From an uncultured Clostridia bacterium (lineage in GTDB: Bacteria; Bacillota; Clostridia; Peptostreptococcales; Anaerovoracaceae), in contig CAKQIZ010000029.1 of assembly GCA_934247125.1 (NCBI GenBank), positions 1-20,501 of the forward strand: 20,501 bases of DNA. The letters run 5' to 3'. A program made the position numbers and the translations under genes. Positions 1 to 8,292 of this stretch are shown piece after piece (the first letter of the stretch is position 1; each line of letters starts with the position of its first letter). The notes below the pieces were generated by a model, which saw only the letters and a program-made list of their open reading frames with translations, had not been told where the DNA came from and did no database searches.

Positions 1-2144
1 TTTATCAGCATGTCAGCATATGATTCCAGCTTGAGGCTGCATCCTACCGAACAGTACGAGCATGTCGTGTCCGTCTCCACCGCTGCAACAGGAGTTTCCT
101 TTATCATTGTAGTTCTTTCCTGCAGCGCACCTGTAGGGCATACGCTCACGCACTGTCCGCATGAGACACATCCCGATTCGATGAGCGGTTTTTCGAGGTT
201 CGGCTTCACGACAGTGTCGAATCCTCTGTTCACGAGGCCTAAAGCGCCTATGCCCATCACTTCGTCGCAGACTCTCACGCAAAGACCGCAGAGTATGCAC
301 TTGTTAGGATCTCTCACTATGAACGGGTGGGCATCCTCGTATTCCACGAGGTTCTTGTCGCCTGCAAGTCTCTCAGGATGAACGTCGTACTGATGTGCGA
401 AATCTATCAGCTTGCACTCGAAGTAGTCGTGGCATCCGCACTCGAGGCATCTCATAGCCTCTGCCTCTGCCTGCTCCGCAGTGTATCCATCCGGTATGAC
501 TTCGCTGAAATTGCCCTTGCGCTCTTCTGCACTGAGCTGAGGCATTTCAGGTCTGCACAGCCTTTCTCTGTCTTCGAAAGTCATTTCCGTTATATCGTCT
601 CTCTCAACAAAGAACGGTTTCTCATATCTGATCACTTCGCCGTCGAGGTATGCATCTATGCTGTCCGCAACCTTTCTCGCATCTGCGATAGCTTCAACTG
701 CGATCGATATCTTGTCATTACCGCAGTCTCCTCCTGCAAATACGCCGGGTATGCTTGTCATGAATGTTTCTTTATCGTATGCGATCGCGTTCTTTCTCGT
801 CTTGTCGCATTCGAATATCGATGCGTCTACAGCCTGTCCTATAGCCAGTATCATAGTGTCGATCGCTATCGTTTCTGTCTTTCCTTCTACAGGGATCGGT
901 CTTCTTCTGCCTGATTCGTCAGGTTCGCCGAGCTCCATCACCTGCAGCACTACTTCTTTTACATGTCCGTTTTCGTCCTTGACTACTTCCAGAGGGTTTG
1001 TAAGGTTTTTGAAGATAACGCCTTCTTCTTCAGCCTCTTCGATCTCGACCATGTCAGCAGGCATTTCATCCTTAGTTCTTCTGTAAATGTTGTAGACTTC
1101 CTTTGCTCCGAGTCTTACGGCAGTTCTGCATGCGTCCATGGCAGTGTTTCCGCCGCCGACGATCGCTACTTTCTCTCCAAGCTCGATTTCTTCGTTTCTC
1201 ACCACTTTTCTGAGGAAGTCGATACCGCCGATGACTCCTGCAGCATCCTCGCCCTTGCATCCGACACCTGTCGAGATCCATGCTCCTATGCCGAGCAGCA
1301 CTGCGTCAAAGTCTTCTTTAACTGTTTCGAACGGGATATCCTTGCCGATCCTGGTATCTGTCACTATTTCCACACCCATTCTCTGGATGGTGAAAATCTC
1401 CTCGTCAAGCACAGCCTTTGGCAGTCTGTACTCAGGGATACCGTATCTCAGCATACCGCCTGCCTTAGGCATCGCTTCGAATATCGTCACCTCGTGACCC
1501 ATCTGTCTGAGGAAGTACGCTGCCGACAGACCCATAGGGCCGCCGCCTATGATCGCTACTCTCTTGCCTGTATCCGGGCCGCACTCAGGGATGAACACGT
1601 CTGCGTCTGCAAGATCCTGATCAGCGACGAAACGCTTGAGCCACTGTATCGAAACAGGCTCGTCTATGAGACCTCTCCTGCACTCGTTTTCACAAGGATG
1701 CGGGCATACTCTTCCCAGTGATGCCGGGAGAGGTATCTTGTCCTTCACCAGCTCGAGGGCCGCTTCATACTCTCCGTTGGCGATCAGTCCTACATATCCC
1801 TGACAGTCTGTCTGTGCAGGACATGCCAGCACGCAAGGCGGTCTGCAGTCTCCCTGGTGGTTAGAAAGCAGCAGCTCCAGGTTCGTCTTTCTCGACTCGA
1901 TGACCCTCTCTGTATCCGTACGGATCACCATTCCCGGAGCGATCTCAGTCGCGCATGCCTTCCACAGCTTAGGGTTGCCCTCCATCTCGCACATGCAAAG
2001 ACCGCACGAGCCGTATATCCTGGTTCTTTCATCGAAGCAGAGAGTTGGAATGAAAATGTCATTTTCTCTGGCAACTTCAAGAATAGTCTGACCAGGGAAT
2101 CCTGTAACTTCTTTGCCATTTATATTAAGTCTGAACTTGTTCAT
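1..2144 (-). CDS. Fused [2Fe-2S]/GltD-like FAD oxidoreductase/ferredoxin/molybdopterin-type subunit (probable formate dehydrogenase alpha), C-terminus off the window
   Basis: Catalytic and electron-transfer subunit of a NADH-linked complex; 714 codons are visible and the frame is open at the left edge. Domains in order: NuoG-type [2Fe-2S] domain (C36, C47, C50, C64); GltD-like Fe-S N-domain with H96, C100, C104, C108, C114, C147, C151, C155; FAD site VAIIGGGPMGLSAA near 196-209; NAD(P) site VAIVGGGNTAMDA near 326-338 with YRRTKDEMPA after it; GVFAGGDC near 467-474; a CLECGC motif at 566-571; two ferredoxin-type [4Fe-4S] motifs (C616/C619/C622/C626 and C659/C662/C665/C669). The last visible residues, TTCSYCSVGC, give CxxCxxxC (C695, C698, C702), the opening motif of Mo/W-bis-MGD oxidoreductases, not an [FeFe]-hydrogenase H-cluster. 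The start is set by GGAGG 8-9 nt upstream. It follows the NuoF-like gene by 18 bp. Domain reading is direct; the formate substrate is inferred because the active-site region, including any selenocysteine, lies outside the window. Confidence 0.85.
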   Translation of the reverse strand, partial: MNKFRLNINGKEVTGFPGQTILEVARENDIFIPTLCFDERTRIYGSCGLCMCEMEGNPKLWKACATEIAPGMVIRTDTERVIESRKTNLELLLSNHQGDCRPPCVLACPAQTDCQGYVGLIANGEYEAALELVKDKIPLPASLGRVCPHPCENECRRGLIDEPVSIQWLKRFVADQDLADADVFIPECGPDTGKRVAIIGGGPMGLSAAYFLRQMGHEVTIFEAMPKAGGMLRYGIPEYRLPKAVLDEEIFTIQRMGVEIVTDTRIGKDIPFETVKEDFDAVLLGIGAWISTGVGCKGEDAAGVIGGIDFLRKVVRNEEIELGEKVAIVGGGNTAMDACRTAVRLGAKEVYNIYRRTKDEMPADMVEIEEAEEEGVIFKNLTNPLEVVKDENGHVKEVVLQVMELGEPDESGRRRPIPVEGKTETIAIDTMILAIGQAVDASIFECDKTRKNAIAYDKETFMTSIPGVFAGGDCGNDKISIAVEAIADARKVADSIDAYLDGEVIRYEKPFFVERDDITEMTFEDRERLCRPEMPQLSAEERKGNFSEVIPDGYTAEQAEAEAMRCLECGCHDYFECKLIDFAHQYDVHPERLAGDKNLVEYEDAHPFIVRDPNKCILCGLCVRVCDEVMGIGALGLVNRGFDTVVKPNLEKPLIESGCVSCGQCVSVCPTGALQERTTMIKETPVAAVETDTTCSYCSVGCSLKLESYADMLI

Positions 2145-2162
2145 TTTTCTTTTCCTCCTCCC

Positions 2163-3911
2163 TTATTTCTTCTCTATAGCTCCGAACTTGCATGTTTCAA
2201 GACACTTGCCGCACTTGATGCATTTGTCCTGATCTATGACATGTTTTTCCTTTACACTGCCGGAAATAGCTCCGACAGGACATTTCTTCGAACATAATGT
2301 ACAGCCTTTGCATGCATCCGTGATCGTATATGTAACGAGCGCTTTGCATGATGCTGCAGTACATTTCTTGTTGTAGATATGATCCTCGTATTCGTTCCTG
2401 AAGTACTTTATCGTAGTCAGCACAGGATTAGGCGCAGTCTGACCGAGTCCGCACATCGAACCGTCCTTTATCTTCATTGCAAGCTCTTCCAGAAGCTCGA
2501 TGTCTCCGTCTTTTCCCTTACCTTCCGTGATCCTTTCGAGGATCTCCAGCATCCTCTTTGTTCCTATCCTGCAGTAGTTGCACTTTCCGCATGATTCATC
2601 TCTTGTAAAGTTGAGGAAGTACCTCGCCATGTCTACCATGCATGTATCCTCGTCCATTACGATCATACCGCCGGATCCTACGATAGCGCCTGTCTTGTTT
2701 ATATCTTCATAAGTTACAGGCGTTTCGATCAGATCTGCAGGGATACATCCTCCTGACGGGCCTCCCATCTGAACTGCCTTGAACTGCCTGTCCTTCTTGA
2801 TCCCTCCACCTATACCGAAGATTACTTCGTTGAGCGTGAGTCCCATAGGCACTTCGACAAGTCCGCCCTTCTTGATCTTTCCTGCGAGAGCGAATACCTT
2901 AGTACCTTTACTCTTTTCGGTCCCCATCGCGCCGAATGCAGCGCCGCCGTTGAAGATGATCCACGGAACGTTTGCCAGTGTCTCAACGTTGTTTATATCT
3001 GTAGGCTTCTGCCAGAATCCCTTTGCTGCCGGGAACGGCGGCTTGAGTCTAGGCATACCTCTCTCACCTTCCAGCGAAGCTATCAGTGCAGTCTCTTCAC
3101 CGCACACGAATGCGCCCGCACCGGCTTTGATGTAGATATCGAAGTCAAAGCCCGATCCGAATATGTTCTTTCCGAGGAATCCTTTCTCTCTTGCCTGAGC
3201 CATGGCGATCTCAAGTCTTTTGATCGCAAGCGGATACTCTGCGCGGCAGTAGATCACGCCATGGTTCGCTCCCATCGCATAACCGCCTATGATCATTCCT
3301 TCAAGCAGTGAATGCGGGTCTCCTTCGAGCACTGATCTGTCCATGAACGCACCCGGATCTCCCTCGTCAGCATTGCACACGAGATACTTTTCGTTTCCGG
3401 GGCTCTGTTTTGCAGCGTTCCACTTGAACCATGTAGGGAAGCCTGCACCGCCTCTGCCTCTGAGTCCTGATATTTTTATTTCTTCTATTACTTCGTCCGG
3501 TGTCATAGAAGAAAGCACTTTTTCTATAGCCTTGTATCCGTCCGCGGCAACGTATTCCTCTATATCCTCAGGATTTATCACACCGCAGTTTCTGAGAACG
3601 ACTCTCTGCTGCCTGCCGACAAACTGCTTGTCTTCATCAGAGATCGCATATTCCTCTGCCACCTTGTGGTTGACGAGGTGTTCCTCAACGATTTTTTCGA
3701 CTTTTTCCGGCTGCACCTTGACGTATCTTGTCATTTCGCCGTTATCATCATATATGTCTACGATCGGTTCAAGATAACATGTTCCCACGCATCCCGTGAT
3801 CCCGACATTTATATCTAAATTCTTATCTGCTATCTGTTTCTCGAATTCAGCCGCTGTTTTCCTGGCTCCTGTAGCCACGCCGCAGCTTCCCTGTCCGATT
3901 ACTACTTTCAT
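2163..3911 (-). CDS. NuoF-like NADH:acceptor oxidoreductase subunit (HymB/HydB/HndC type, FMN and Fe-S)
   Basis: Diaphorase subunit that takes electrons from or gives them to NAD(H) through FMN and passes them along Fe-S clusters to the partner subunits. It has 582 residues, the usual length for the trimeric hydrogenase/formate dehydrogenase family, which is longer than complex I NuoF. An N-terminal thioredoxin-like domain (1-80) shows C10, C41 and C45. The NuoF core has the NADH site GLRGRGGAGFPTWFKW (149-164) and the FMN loop AGAGAFVCGEETALIASLEG (263-282). The [4Fe-4S] motif SCGKCNYC is at 440-447, with C487. The C-terminal tail holds two ferredoxin-type clusters (C534/C537/C540/C544 and C564/C567/C570/C574). 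AGGAGG lies 7 nt before the ATG, and the stop codon of the NuoE-like gene sits just before that site, so translation is likely coupled. Confidence 0.93.
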   Translation of the reverse strand: MKVVIGQGSCGVATGARKTAAEFEKQIADKNLDINVGITGCVGTCYLEPIVDIYDDNGEMTRYVKVQPEKVEKIVEEHLVNHKVAEEYAISDEDKQFVGRQQRVVLRNCGVINPEDIEEYVAADGYKAIEKVLSSMTPDEVIEEIKISGLRGRGGAGFPTWFKWNAAKQSPGNEKYLVCNADEGDPGAFMDRSVLEGDPHSLLEGMIIGGYAMGANHGVIYCRAEYPLAIKRLEIAMAQAREKGFLGKNIFGSGFDFDIYIKAGAGAFVCGEETALIASLEGERGMPRLKPPFPAAKGFWQKPTDINNVETLANVPWIIFNGGAAFGAMGTEKSKGTKVFALAGKIKKGGLVEVPMGLTLNEVIFGIGGGIKKDRQFKAVQMGGPSGGCIPADLIETPVTYEDINKTGAIVGSGGMIVMDEDTCMVDMARYFLNFTRDESCGKCNYCRIGTKRMLEILERITEGKGKDGDIELLEELAMKIKDGSMCGLGQTAPNPVLTTIKYFRNEYEDHIYNKKCTAASCKALVTYTITDACKGCTLCSKKCPVGAISGSVKEKHVIDQDKCIKCGKCLETCKFGAIEKK

Positions 3912-3922
3912 TCCGCTACCTC

Positions 3923-4441
3923 CTATGCCCTTTCTCTGATCTCAGCAAGGATCTTCTTTACAGAATCTTTTGTGAGATTTCCGTATGTCTCATCGCCTTC
4001 TGAACTCTTTATCATCATTACAGGCGCCAGAGAACAGCATCCGAGACATGCCACATTGTTCAGCGTGAAAATACCGTCTTCGGTAGTTTCTCCGTCCTTG
4101 ATCTCAAGATATTCGCACACAGCCTCTTCGATCATCTCCGAACCGTTTACGTGACATGCGGTACCCTGACACAGCATGATCAGATATCTACCTACAGGCT
4201 TAAGTCTGAACTGCGCATAAAAAGTCGCCACACCATAGATCTTCGCAGGCTTTATACCTGTTACTTCAGATATATAGTTTATCGCATCCACTGACAGATA
4301 TCCGTAGATATCCTGAGTCTTCTGCAGGATAGTGATCAGACTGCCCGGCACTTTTGCGTATTGTTCCAGCACAGGAGCAAGCTCCCTGAACTGCTCTTCT
4401 CTGCTCTGAGAACAACCGCAGCTACAACAATTTTCGCTCAT
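3923..4441 (-). CDS. NuoE-like [2Fe-2S] subunit of NADH-linked hydrogenase/formate dehydrogenase
   Basis: Small thioredoxin-fold subunit that carries one [2Fe-2S] cluster and partners the NuoF-like protein encoded directly downstream. The start at 4441 gives 172 residues (MSENCCSCGC...) and has AGGAGG 7 nt upstream. An in-frame ATG at 4567 would add 42 residues but has no ribosome binding site and would read through the promoter. Cluster ligands are visible as CQGTAC (C91, C96) and CLGCC (C132, C136). The helical NuoE N-domain includes KIYGVATFYAQF near 67-78. The first ten residues carry four cysteines (5, 6, 8, 10), which are not needed for the NuoE cluster. It is the first gene of a three-gene operon. 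Confidence 0.92.
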   Translation of the reverse strand: MSENCCSCGCSQSREEQFRELAPVLEQYAKVPGSLITILQKTQDIYGYLSVDAINYISEVTGIKPAKIYGVATFYAQFRLKPVGRYLIMLCQGTACHVNGSEMIEEAVCEYLEIKDGETTEDGIFTLNNVACLGCCSLAPVMMIKSSEGDETYGNLTKDSVKKILAEIRERA

Positions 4442-4517
4442 GTTAGTTCCTCCTAAAATACACTTACACGATACACAATAACATATTATAATATTTACAC
4501 AAAATTCGAACGTTTTC

Positions 4518-4546
4518 ATTATAGCAAAAATACCATTGCCGCGCAA
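4518..4546 (-). promoter_or_regulatory. Sigma-A-type promoter of the NuoE/NuoF/fusion operon
   Basis: On the minus strand TTGCGC (4541-4546) is followed after 17 nt by TATAAT (4518-4523), with TG one base upstream of the -10 (extended -10). The predicted start near 4511 leaves a leader of about 70 nt. That leader contains a perfect 12-bp AT palindrome (ATATTATAATAT, 4483-4494), which may be only compositional. No clear terminator for holA is visible between 4547 and 4666, so read-through from holA is possible. Confidence 0.6.
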
Positions 4547-4666
4547 CATATAGCACAACAACGTCACTATAAAACGATTATGATTTTTATAACAATTTCA
4601 GATGAAATACGTTTCCCGCGTATCTTTGAAACTGAATGGATATCTTCATACATTTCCTGACTTTCC

Positions 4667-5737
4667 CTACAGCTTAGCTATGAAAAACTCCAGTGCGAGC
4701 GAGTCTTCCATAAGCCCTGTCTTTATATTTTCATCTACCTCATATGCGGCAGACAGCGCGTTTCTCAGATCTGCCATGGAATAAAGCCCTGTGACAGACA
4801 TTGCCTTTTTCACTCTGAATTCGTGCATACCGAGCTTTTTATGGATACTGCCGGGAGGAACACCTTCATCTTTCATCTCCTTGACTGACAGGATAAGCTC
4901 CAGCTGACCTGTGATCAGGCTCAGAAGCTGGAACACGCTGCTTCCCATATTGAGCAGGTTGTGCAGAAGCCTGAAAGCTTCATCCTTTCTGTTCCTGCCG
5001 ATCGCGTCGAGCATCGCGAACACATTGTTTTCCGGATTCGCAGCTATTATATCGCTTACGTCTGCGGCTGTTATCTCCGGTGCCGCTCCGCTGTGCGCTA
5101 TTATCTTTTTCAGATCGTTTTCCAGATTGTACAGGCTGTATTCGATGGATTTATTGCCGTACCCGCTCTCCGACATTATCAGATTTATCACCGATGATGT
5201 ATAGCTCTTCCCTGCAGCCCTGAATCGTTTTTCGATGAAGCTCTTCAACTGAGCATCTTTGAGCGGCTGAAAATCATATACCTTACCGTTCTTCTCCACA
5301 GCCGTCCTGATCTTGTTCTTTCCGCTTTTCTTTTCACCCTGCTCAGGAGCTGTTATCAGCAGCAGGCTTTCTTCAGGTATGTCCGAAAAATATTCGATCA
5401 GCATTTTCAGATCGTCAGCAGGCATGCTTTTCAGATCGTGCCCCATCGCAGGTGCAAAATCCTGAAGCAGCACCACCTTTCTCTCTGACATCAAACTGAC
5501 TGTCTCCAGGCTTTCTATTATCTTTCCCGCCGACGCATCCTCGCCCTCAAGCACGACGAGATCTATGGCCTTGCATGCTTCTGACACATATTTTCTTATC
5601 AGCGCATCAGTATACCATCTTATAAGGTATTCCTCTCTGCCGTACAGAAGCACGAGATTCGGTATCCTCCCCGCCTTTATATCTTTGCCTATAGTTATGA
5701 ATGCATGTTCCTTTTCTCTGTAACGCTCCGCTGCCAT
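4667..5737 (-). CDS. holA: DNA polymerase III delta subunit (clamp loader)
   Basis: Clamp-loader subunit that opens the beta clamp during replication. The protein has 356 residues, close to the usual 330-350. The N-terminal stretch IPNLVLLYGREEYLIRWYTD (25-44) is the typical HolA opening (LLYGxExxLI). The middle has KVVLLQDF and SLLLITAPEQGEKKS, where the degenerate AAA+ domain lies. The C-terminal helical domain includes NNVFAMLDAIGRNRKDEAFR and VFQLLSLITGQLELIL. It starts 19 bp after the comEC stop, with GAGGAAAGG upstream, so it is co-transcribed with comEC. comEC-holA adjacency is common in Firmicutes and supports the call. Confidence 0.93.
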   Translation of the reverse strand: MAAERYREKEHAFITIGKDIKAGRIPNLVLLYGREEYLIRWYTDALIRKYVSEACKAIDLVVLEGEDASAGKIIESLETVSLMSERKVVLLQDFAPAMGHDLKSMPADDLKMLIEYFSDIPEESLLLITAPEQGEKKSGKNKIRTAVEKNGKVYDFQPLKDAQLKSFIEKRFRAAGKSYTSSVINLIMSESGYGNKSIEYSLYNLENDLKKIIAHSGAAPEITAADVSDIIAANPENNVFAMLDAIGRNRKDEAFRLLHNLLNMGSSVFQLLSLITGQLELILSVKEMKDEGVPPGSIHKKLGMHEFRVKKAMSVTGLYSMADLRNALSAAYEVDENIKTGLMEDSLALEFFIAKL

Positions 5738-5756
5738 CAGTCGCCTTTCCTCTTTA

Positions 5757-8126
5757 TCACTGCCCTGCCATCGTCATCACCTCTGCCTTCCCATCATATG
5801 AAAAGGCAAAGCCGACAGCTCCGTCTTCATCATTTCTGTATATCATTATACCGTTTTGCCGGTAGTTTTCAACAACTCCGTTGTCAGGGTGCCCGAAATT
5901 ATTCTTTCCGACCTGAAATACAGCATACGAAGGTGATACCTGCTTCGTGAACTCCTCGCTGTAGCTGTACCGGCTGCCATGGTGGGCAACTTTCAGTATA
6001 TCACAGCGTATGTCGCTCCGCCACGCATCTCCGATCTTCTGAAGACAATCCGCATCCACATCTCCCGTAGCTATCACGCTCGCATCCTGCATACAGATCT
6101 TCATGATCAGGCTCGACTGATTCTCATCTTCTTCTCGCTGCAGCATTTTCTCATATGTTCTCTCTGTTTTTCTATCAGGCCACAGGACCTTCACGCTCGT
6201 CTCGGCTGACAGCTGTACAGTCTGCCCTTTATACAGATACGTCAGTGCTTCAGATCCAAGTCCTGTCTCACGCAGTATCTCTTTTTCTCTCGGGCGGTTG
6301 CCCTCATAAAGGTAAAGCCGTTTGACCATTCCTTCTCTGCAAAGCTCCGCAATACCTTTATAATGGTCGGTATGCAGATGCGTCACAAAAGCGCCATCCA
6401 GTTTTTTCACTCCGTTTTTCAGCAGATATGGCTTCAGTACTTTTTTCCCTACATTAAAATTTATACTGCCGCCTCCATCGACAAAATAGTTTCCGCCGTC
6501 CTCTGTTCTGAAATGTATGCAGTCACCCTGCCCCACATCTACAAAAGTCAGGTCCGCCTGCTCAAAACCGCTGCTGCATATTTTCCCAAACGAAAACGAA
6601 ACGGCCAGCACTGCAGACAGCATCAAAGGTATCATCTTTTTCCCGCCCCTTCTTTTTATCGCCAGCCGTCCTTCTTCCAAAAGAAATACCATCAGTGACA
6701 GGTAGTAAAAAGCAAGCGTGCCCTTTCCGGGAGATGTCACTTCAAAAACCGTTATACCGTCCTCAGCAGAAACATGATTGAGCACAGTCATCATCCTGCA
6801 AAGCCCCGCTGCTGCGGCAGATGCGACAGAAAACATCCCGTCTGACAATACGGAAAAGCCCATGGCACACAGCCCTACCGGCACTATGATACCGGTCAGA
6901 AATATCACAGGCACGTTCACGAACAATGCCCCCGGAGACAGATAATTGAATACATATGCAACGTACGGCATCAGTCCCGCCTGTACCGAAATGCTTGCCG
7001 TGAATATACCTTTATATATTCTTTCAGCTGCAGGCATTACCATCATCATAGTCAGCACTGCGAGAAACGACATCTGAAACCCTGTATTGAAAATGCACAT
7101 AGGATTTCTCAGCATCATAACCACTGCAGTGCAGAATGCTGCCGAATACAGATCATATCTTCGGTTCGTCAGCGTCGCGAACTGATGCAATCCTATCATG
7201 AACACTGCTCTCGTCACCGACGGAGAAAATGATGCGAGCACTGCATAGCCGCAAAAAAACGTCATCGTCGCAGCAAAATGCAGTCTGCCCTTTTTCCATC
7301 TCCACAGTTTCGATATCACAGCATAGATGATCCCTATATGCAGTCCGCTTACCGCCAGCACATGCGCCGTACCGTTCTTCTGGAATTCCTCAAGGACATC
7401 CTCATCCATCTCGTCTTTTTCGCCAAACAGTATCGCGCCCATCATCGATGATGCATCACGTCCCGCCTTCTGTTCAAGCCTTGAAAGAAACGTTTCTCTG
7501 AACACATACAGCCGCCCGGCGGCCGTGTGTTTCCCCTTTCCATCCGTCACCTCCACTTTGTCGGCTTTTATTACATCATTGATTCCTGCTGATCTCAGAT
7601 ACAGCGAATAATCGAAACAGCCGGGATTTCTCCTCTGCGAAGGGCGTTCAGCAGTCCCCTCGATGTTTACGATATCGCCCGGCACCGTACCATAATCTGC
7701 ATTCTCAGCATATCTGACCACCAATACGTCACGAGACGGCATGACATTCCCGCCTAAACTGCAGATCCTGACCCTGTACTGATTCCTGTACGTGCCGTCA
7801 CTCATCTCTTTATGATCTATCTGTATCGTTTTTCCCGTCATTTCATAAACTTCACCCTCCCTGAGCACCGGCGCACCTTTCACCGCATCGTACAGCATGA
7901 AATTCACAGTACCTGTCAGATATGAAACCAGCACTATGCAAAGTACTGCAGGCAATCGACACCCCCTGCTGTTGAGCGCCATTATCAGCATACATGCTCC
8001 TGCAGTCAATATCAGAACTTTAGCCCCACAGTAATACCCTGCAGCTGCAGGAGCAGCAAATGCAAACGCTATGTACAGCAACGGTCTCCTAACAGCTCTT
8101 TTTCTCTTTCCTTCCCTTTTGTCCAT
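5757..8126 (-). CDS. comEC: ComEC/Rec2-type DNA-uptake channel with C-terminal metallo-beta-lactamase domain
   Basis: Inner-membrane channel for single-stranded DNA entry in natural transformation. The 789 residues show the full family order: two or three N-terminal membrane helices (about 15-80), a soluble DUF4131/OB-like region (about 85-200), the competence domain with the signature GTAHVLAVSGLHIGI (252-266) and many membrane helices to about 515, then a metallo-beta-lactamase domain. That domain has VDVGQGDC (529-536), THLHTDH (582-588), ATGDVDADC (686-694) and AHHGS (714-718). All metal-binding motifs look intact. The start has only a modest site (GGAG 11 nt upstream). Whether this organism is competent cannot be judged; comEC is kept in many Clostridia without known competence. 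Confidence 0.93.
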   Translation of the reverse strand: MDKREGKRKRAVRRPLLYIAFAFAAPAAAGYYCGAKVLILTAGACMLIMALNSRGCRLPAVLCIVLVSYLTGTVNFMLYDAVKGAPVLREGEVYEMTGKTIQIDHKEMSDGTYRNQYRVRICSLGGNVMPSRDVLVVRYAENADYGTVPGDIVNIEGTAERPSQRRNPGCFDYSLYLRSAGINDVIKADKVEVTDGKGKHTAAGRLYVFRETFLSRLEQKAGRDASSMMGAILFGEKDEMDEDVLEEFQKNGTAHVLAVSGLHIGIIYAVISKLWRWKKGRLHFAATMTFFCGYAVLASFSPSVTRAVFMIGLHQFATLTNRRYDLYSAAFCTAVVMMLRNPMCIFNTGFQMSFLAVLTMMMVMPAAERIYKGIFTASISVQAGLMPYVAYVFNYLSPGALFVNVPVIFLTGIIVPVGLCAMGFSVLSDGMFSVASAAAAGLCRMMTVLNHVSAEDGITVFEVTSPGKGTLAFYYLSLMVFLLEEGRLAIKRRGGKKMIPLMLSAVLAVSFSFGKICSSGFEQADLTFVDVGQGDCIHFRTEDGGNYFVDGGGSINFNVGKKVLKPYLLKNGVKKLDGAFVTHLHTDHYKGIAELCREGMVKRLYLYEGNRPREKEILRETGLGSEALTYLYKGQTVQLSAETSVKVLWPDRKTERTYEKMLQREEDENQSSLIMKICMQDASVIATGDVDADCLQKIGDAWRSDIRCDILKVAHHGSRYSYSEEFTKQVSPSYAVFQVGKNNFGHPDNGVVENYRQNGIMIYRNDEDGAVGFAFSYDGKAEVMTMAGQ

Positions 8127-8171
8127 TCGTTACGTCGCTCCATGTCATTTGATTATTTTTACTTTTTTTCT

Positions 8172-8200
8172 ATTTTATTCCATAAAACTATTTTTGTCAA
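8172..8200 (-). promoter_or_regulatory. Sigma-A promoter of comEC-holA
   Basis: Minus strand: perfect TTGACA (8195-8200), 17-nt spacer, TAAAAT (8172-8177). The predicted start is about 40 nt before the comEC ATG. It faces away from the PBP promoter, about 25 bp apart. Confidence 0.65.
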
Positions 8201-8226
8201 GGCTCTGTGAAACTTGCCTATTTTCT

Positions 8227-8255
8227 TTTACTTTTCATTTTTTTAATGGTATAAT
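8227..8255 (+). promoter_or_regulatory. Sigma-A extended -10 promoter of the class A PBP gene
   Basis: TTTACT (8227-8232), 17-nt spacer, TATAAT (8250-8255) with TG at 8247-8248 (extended -10). The leader to the start codon is about 30 nt and contains AGGAGG at 8279-8284. Confidence 0.6.
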
Positions 8256-8292
8256 TATGTCGATCAATTCAAAAAACTAGGAGGAAAAGATT

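Noticed and set aside
13..300. Minus-strand frame of 95 codons near the left edge
   Set aside because: It is an alternative frame inside the large Fe-S/FAD fusion gene, whose cysteine motifs run through the same bases in the other frame.
963..1721. Plus-strand open frame of 252 codons
   Set aside because: Antisense shadow of the GltD-like domain of the fusion gene; no ribosome site and no recognisable domain.
4599..4630. Possible holA terminator (ATACG/CGTAT)
   Set aside because: Only 5 bp of stem and no T-run on the minus strand.
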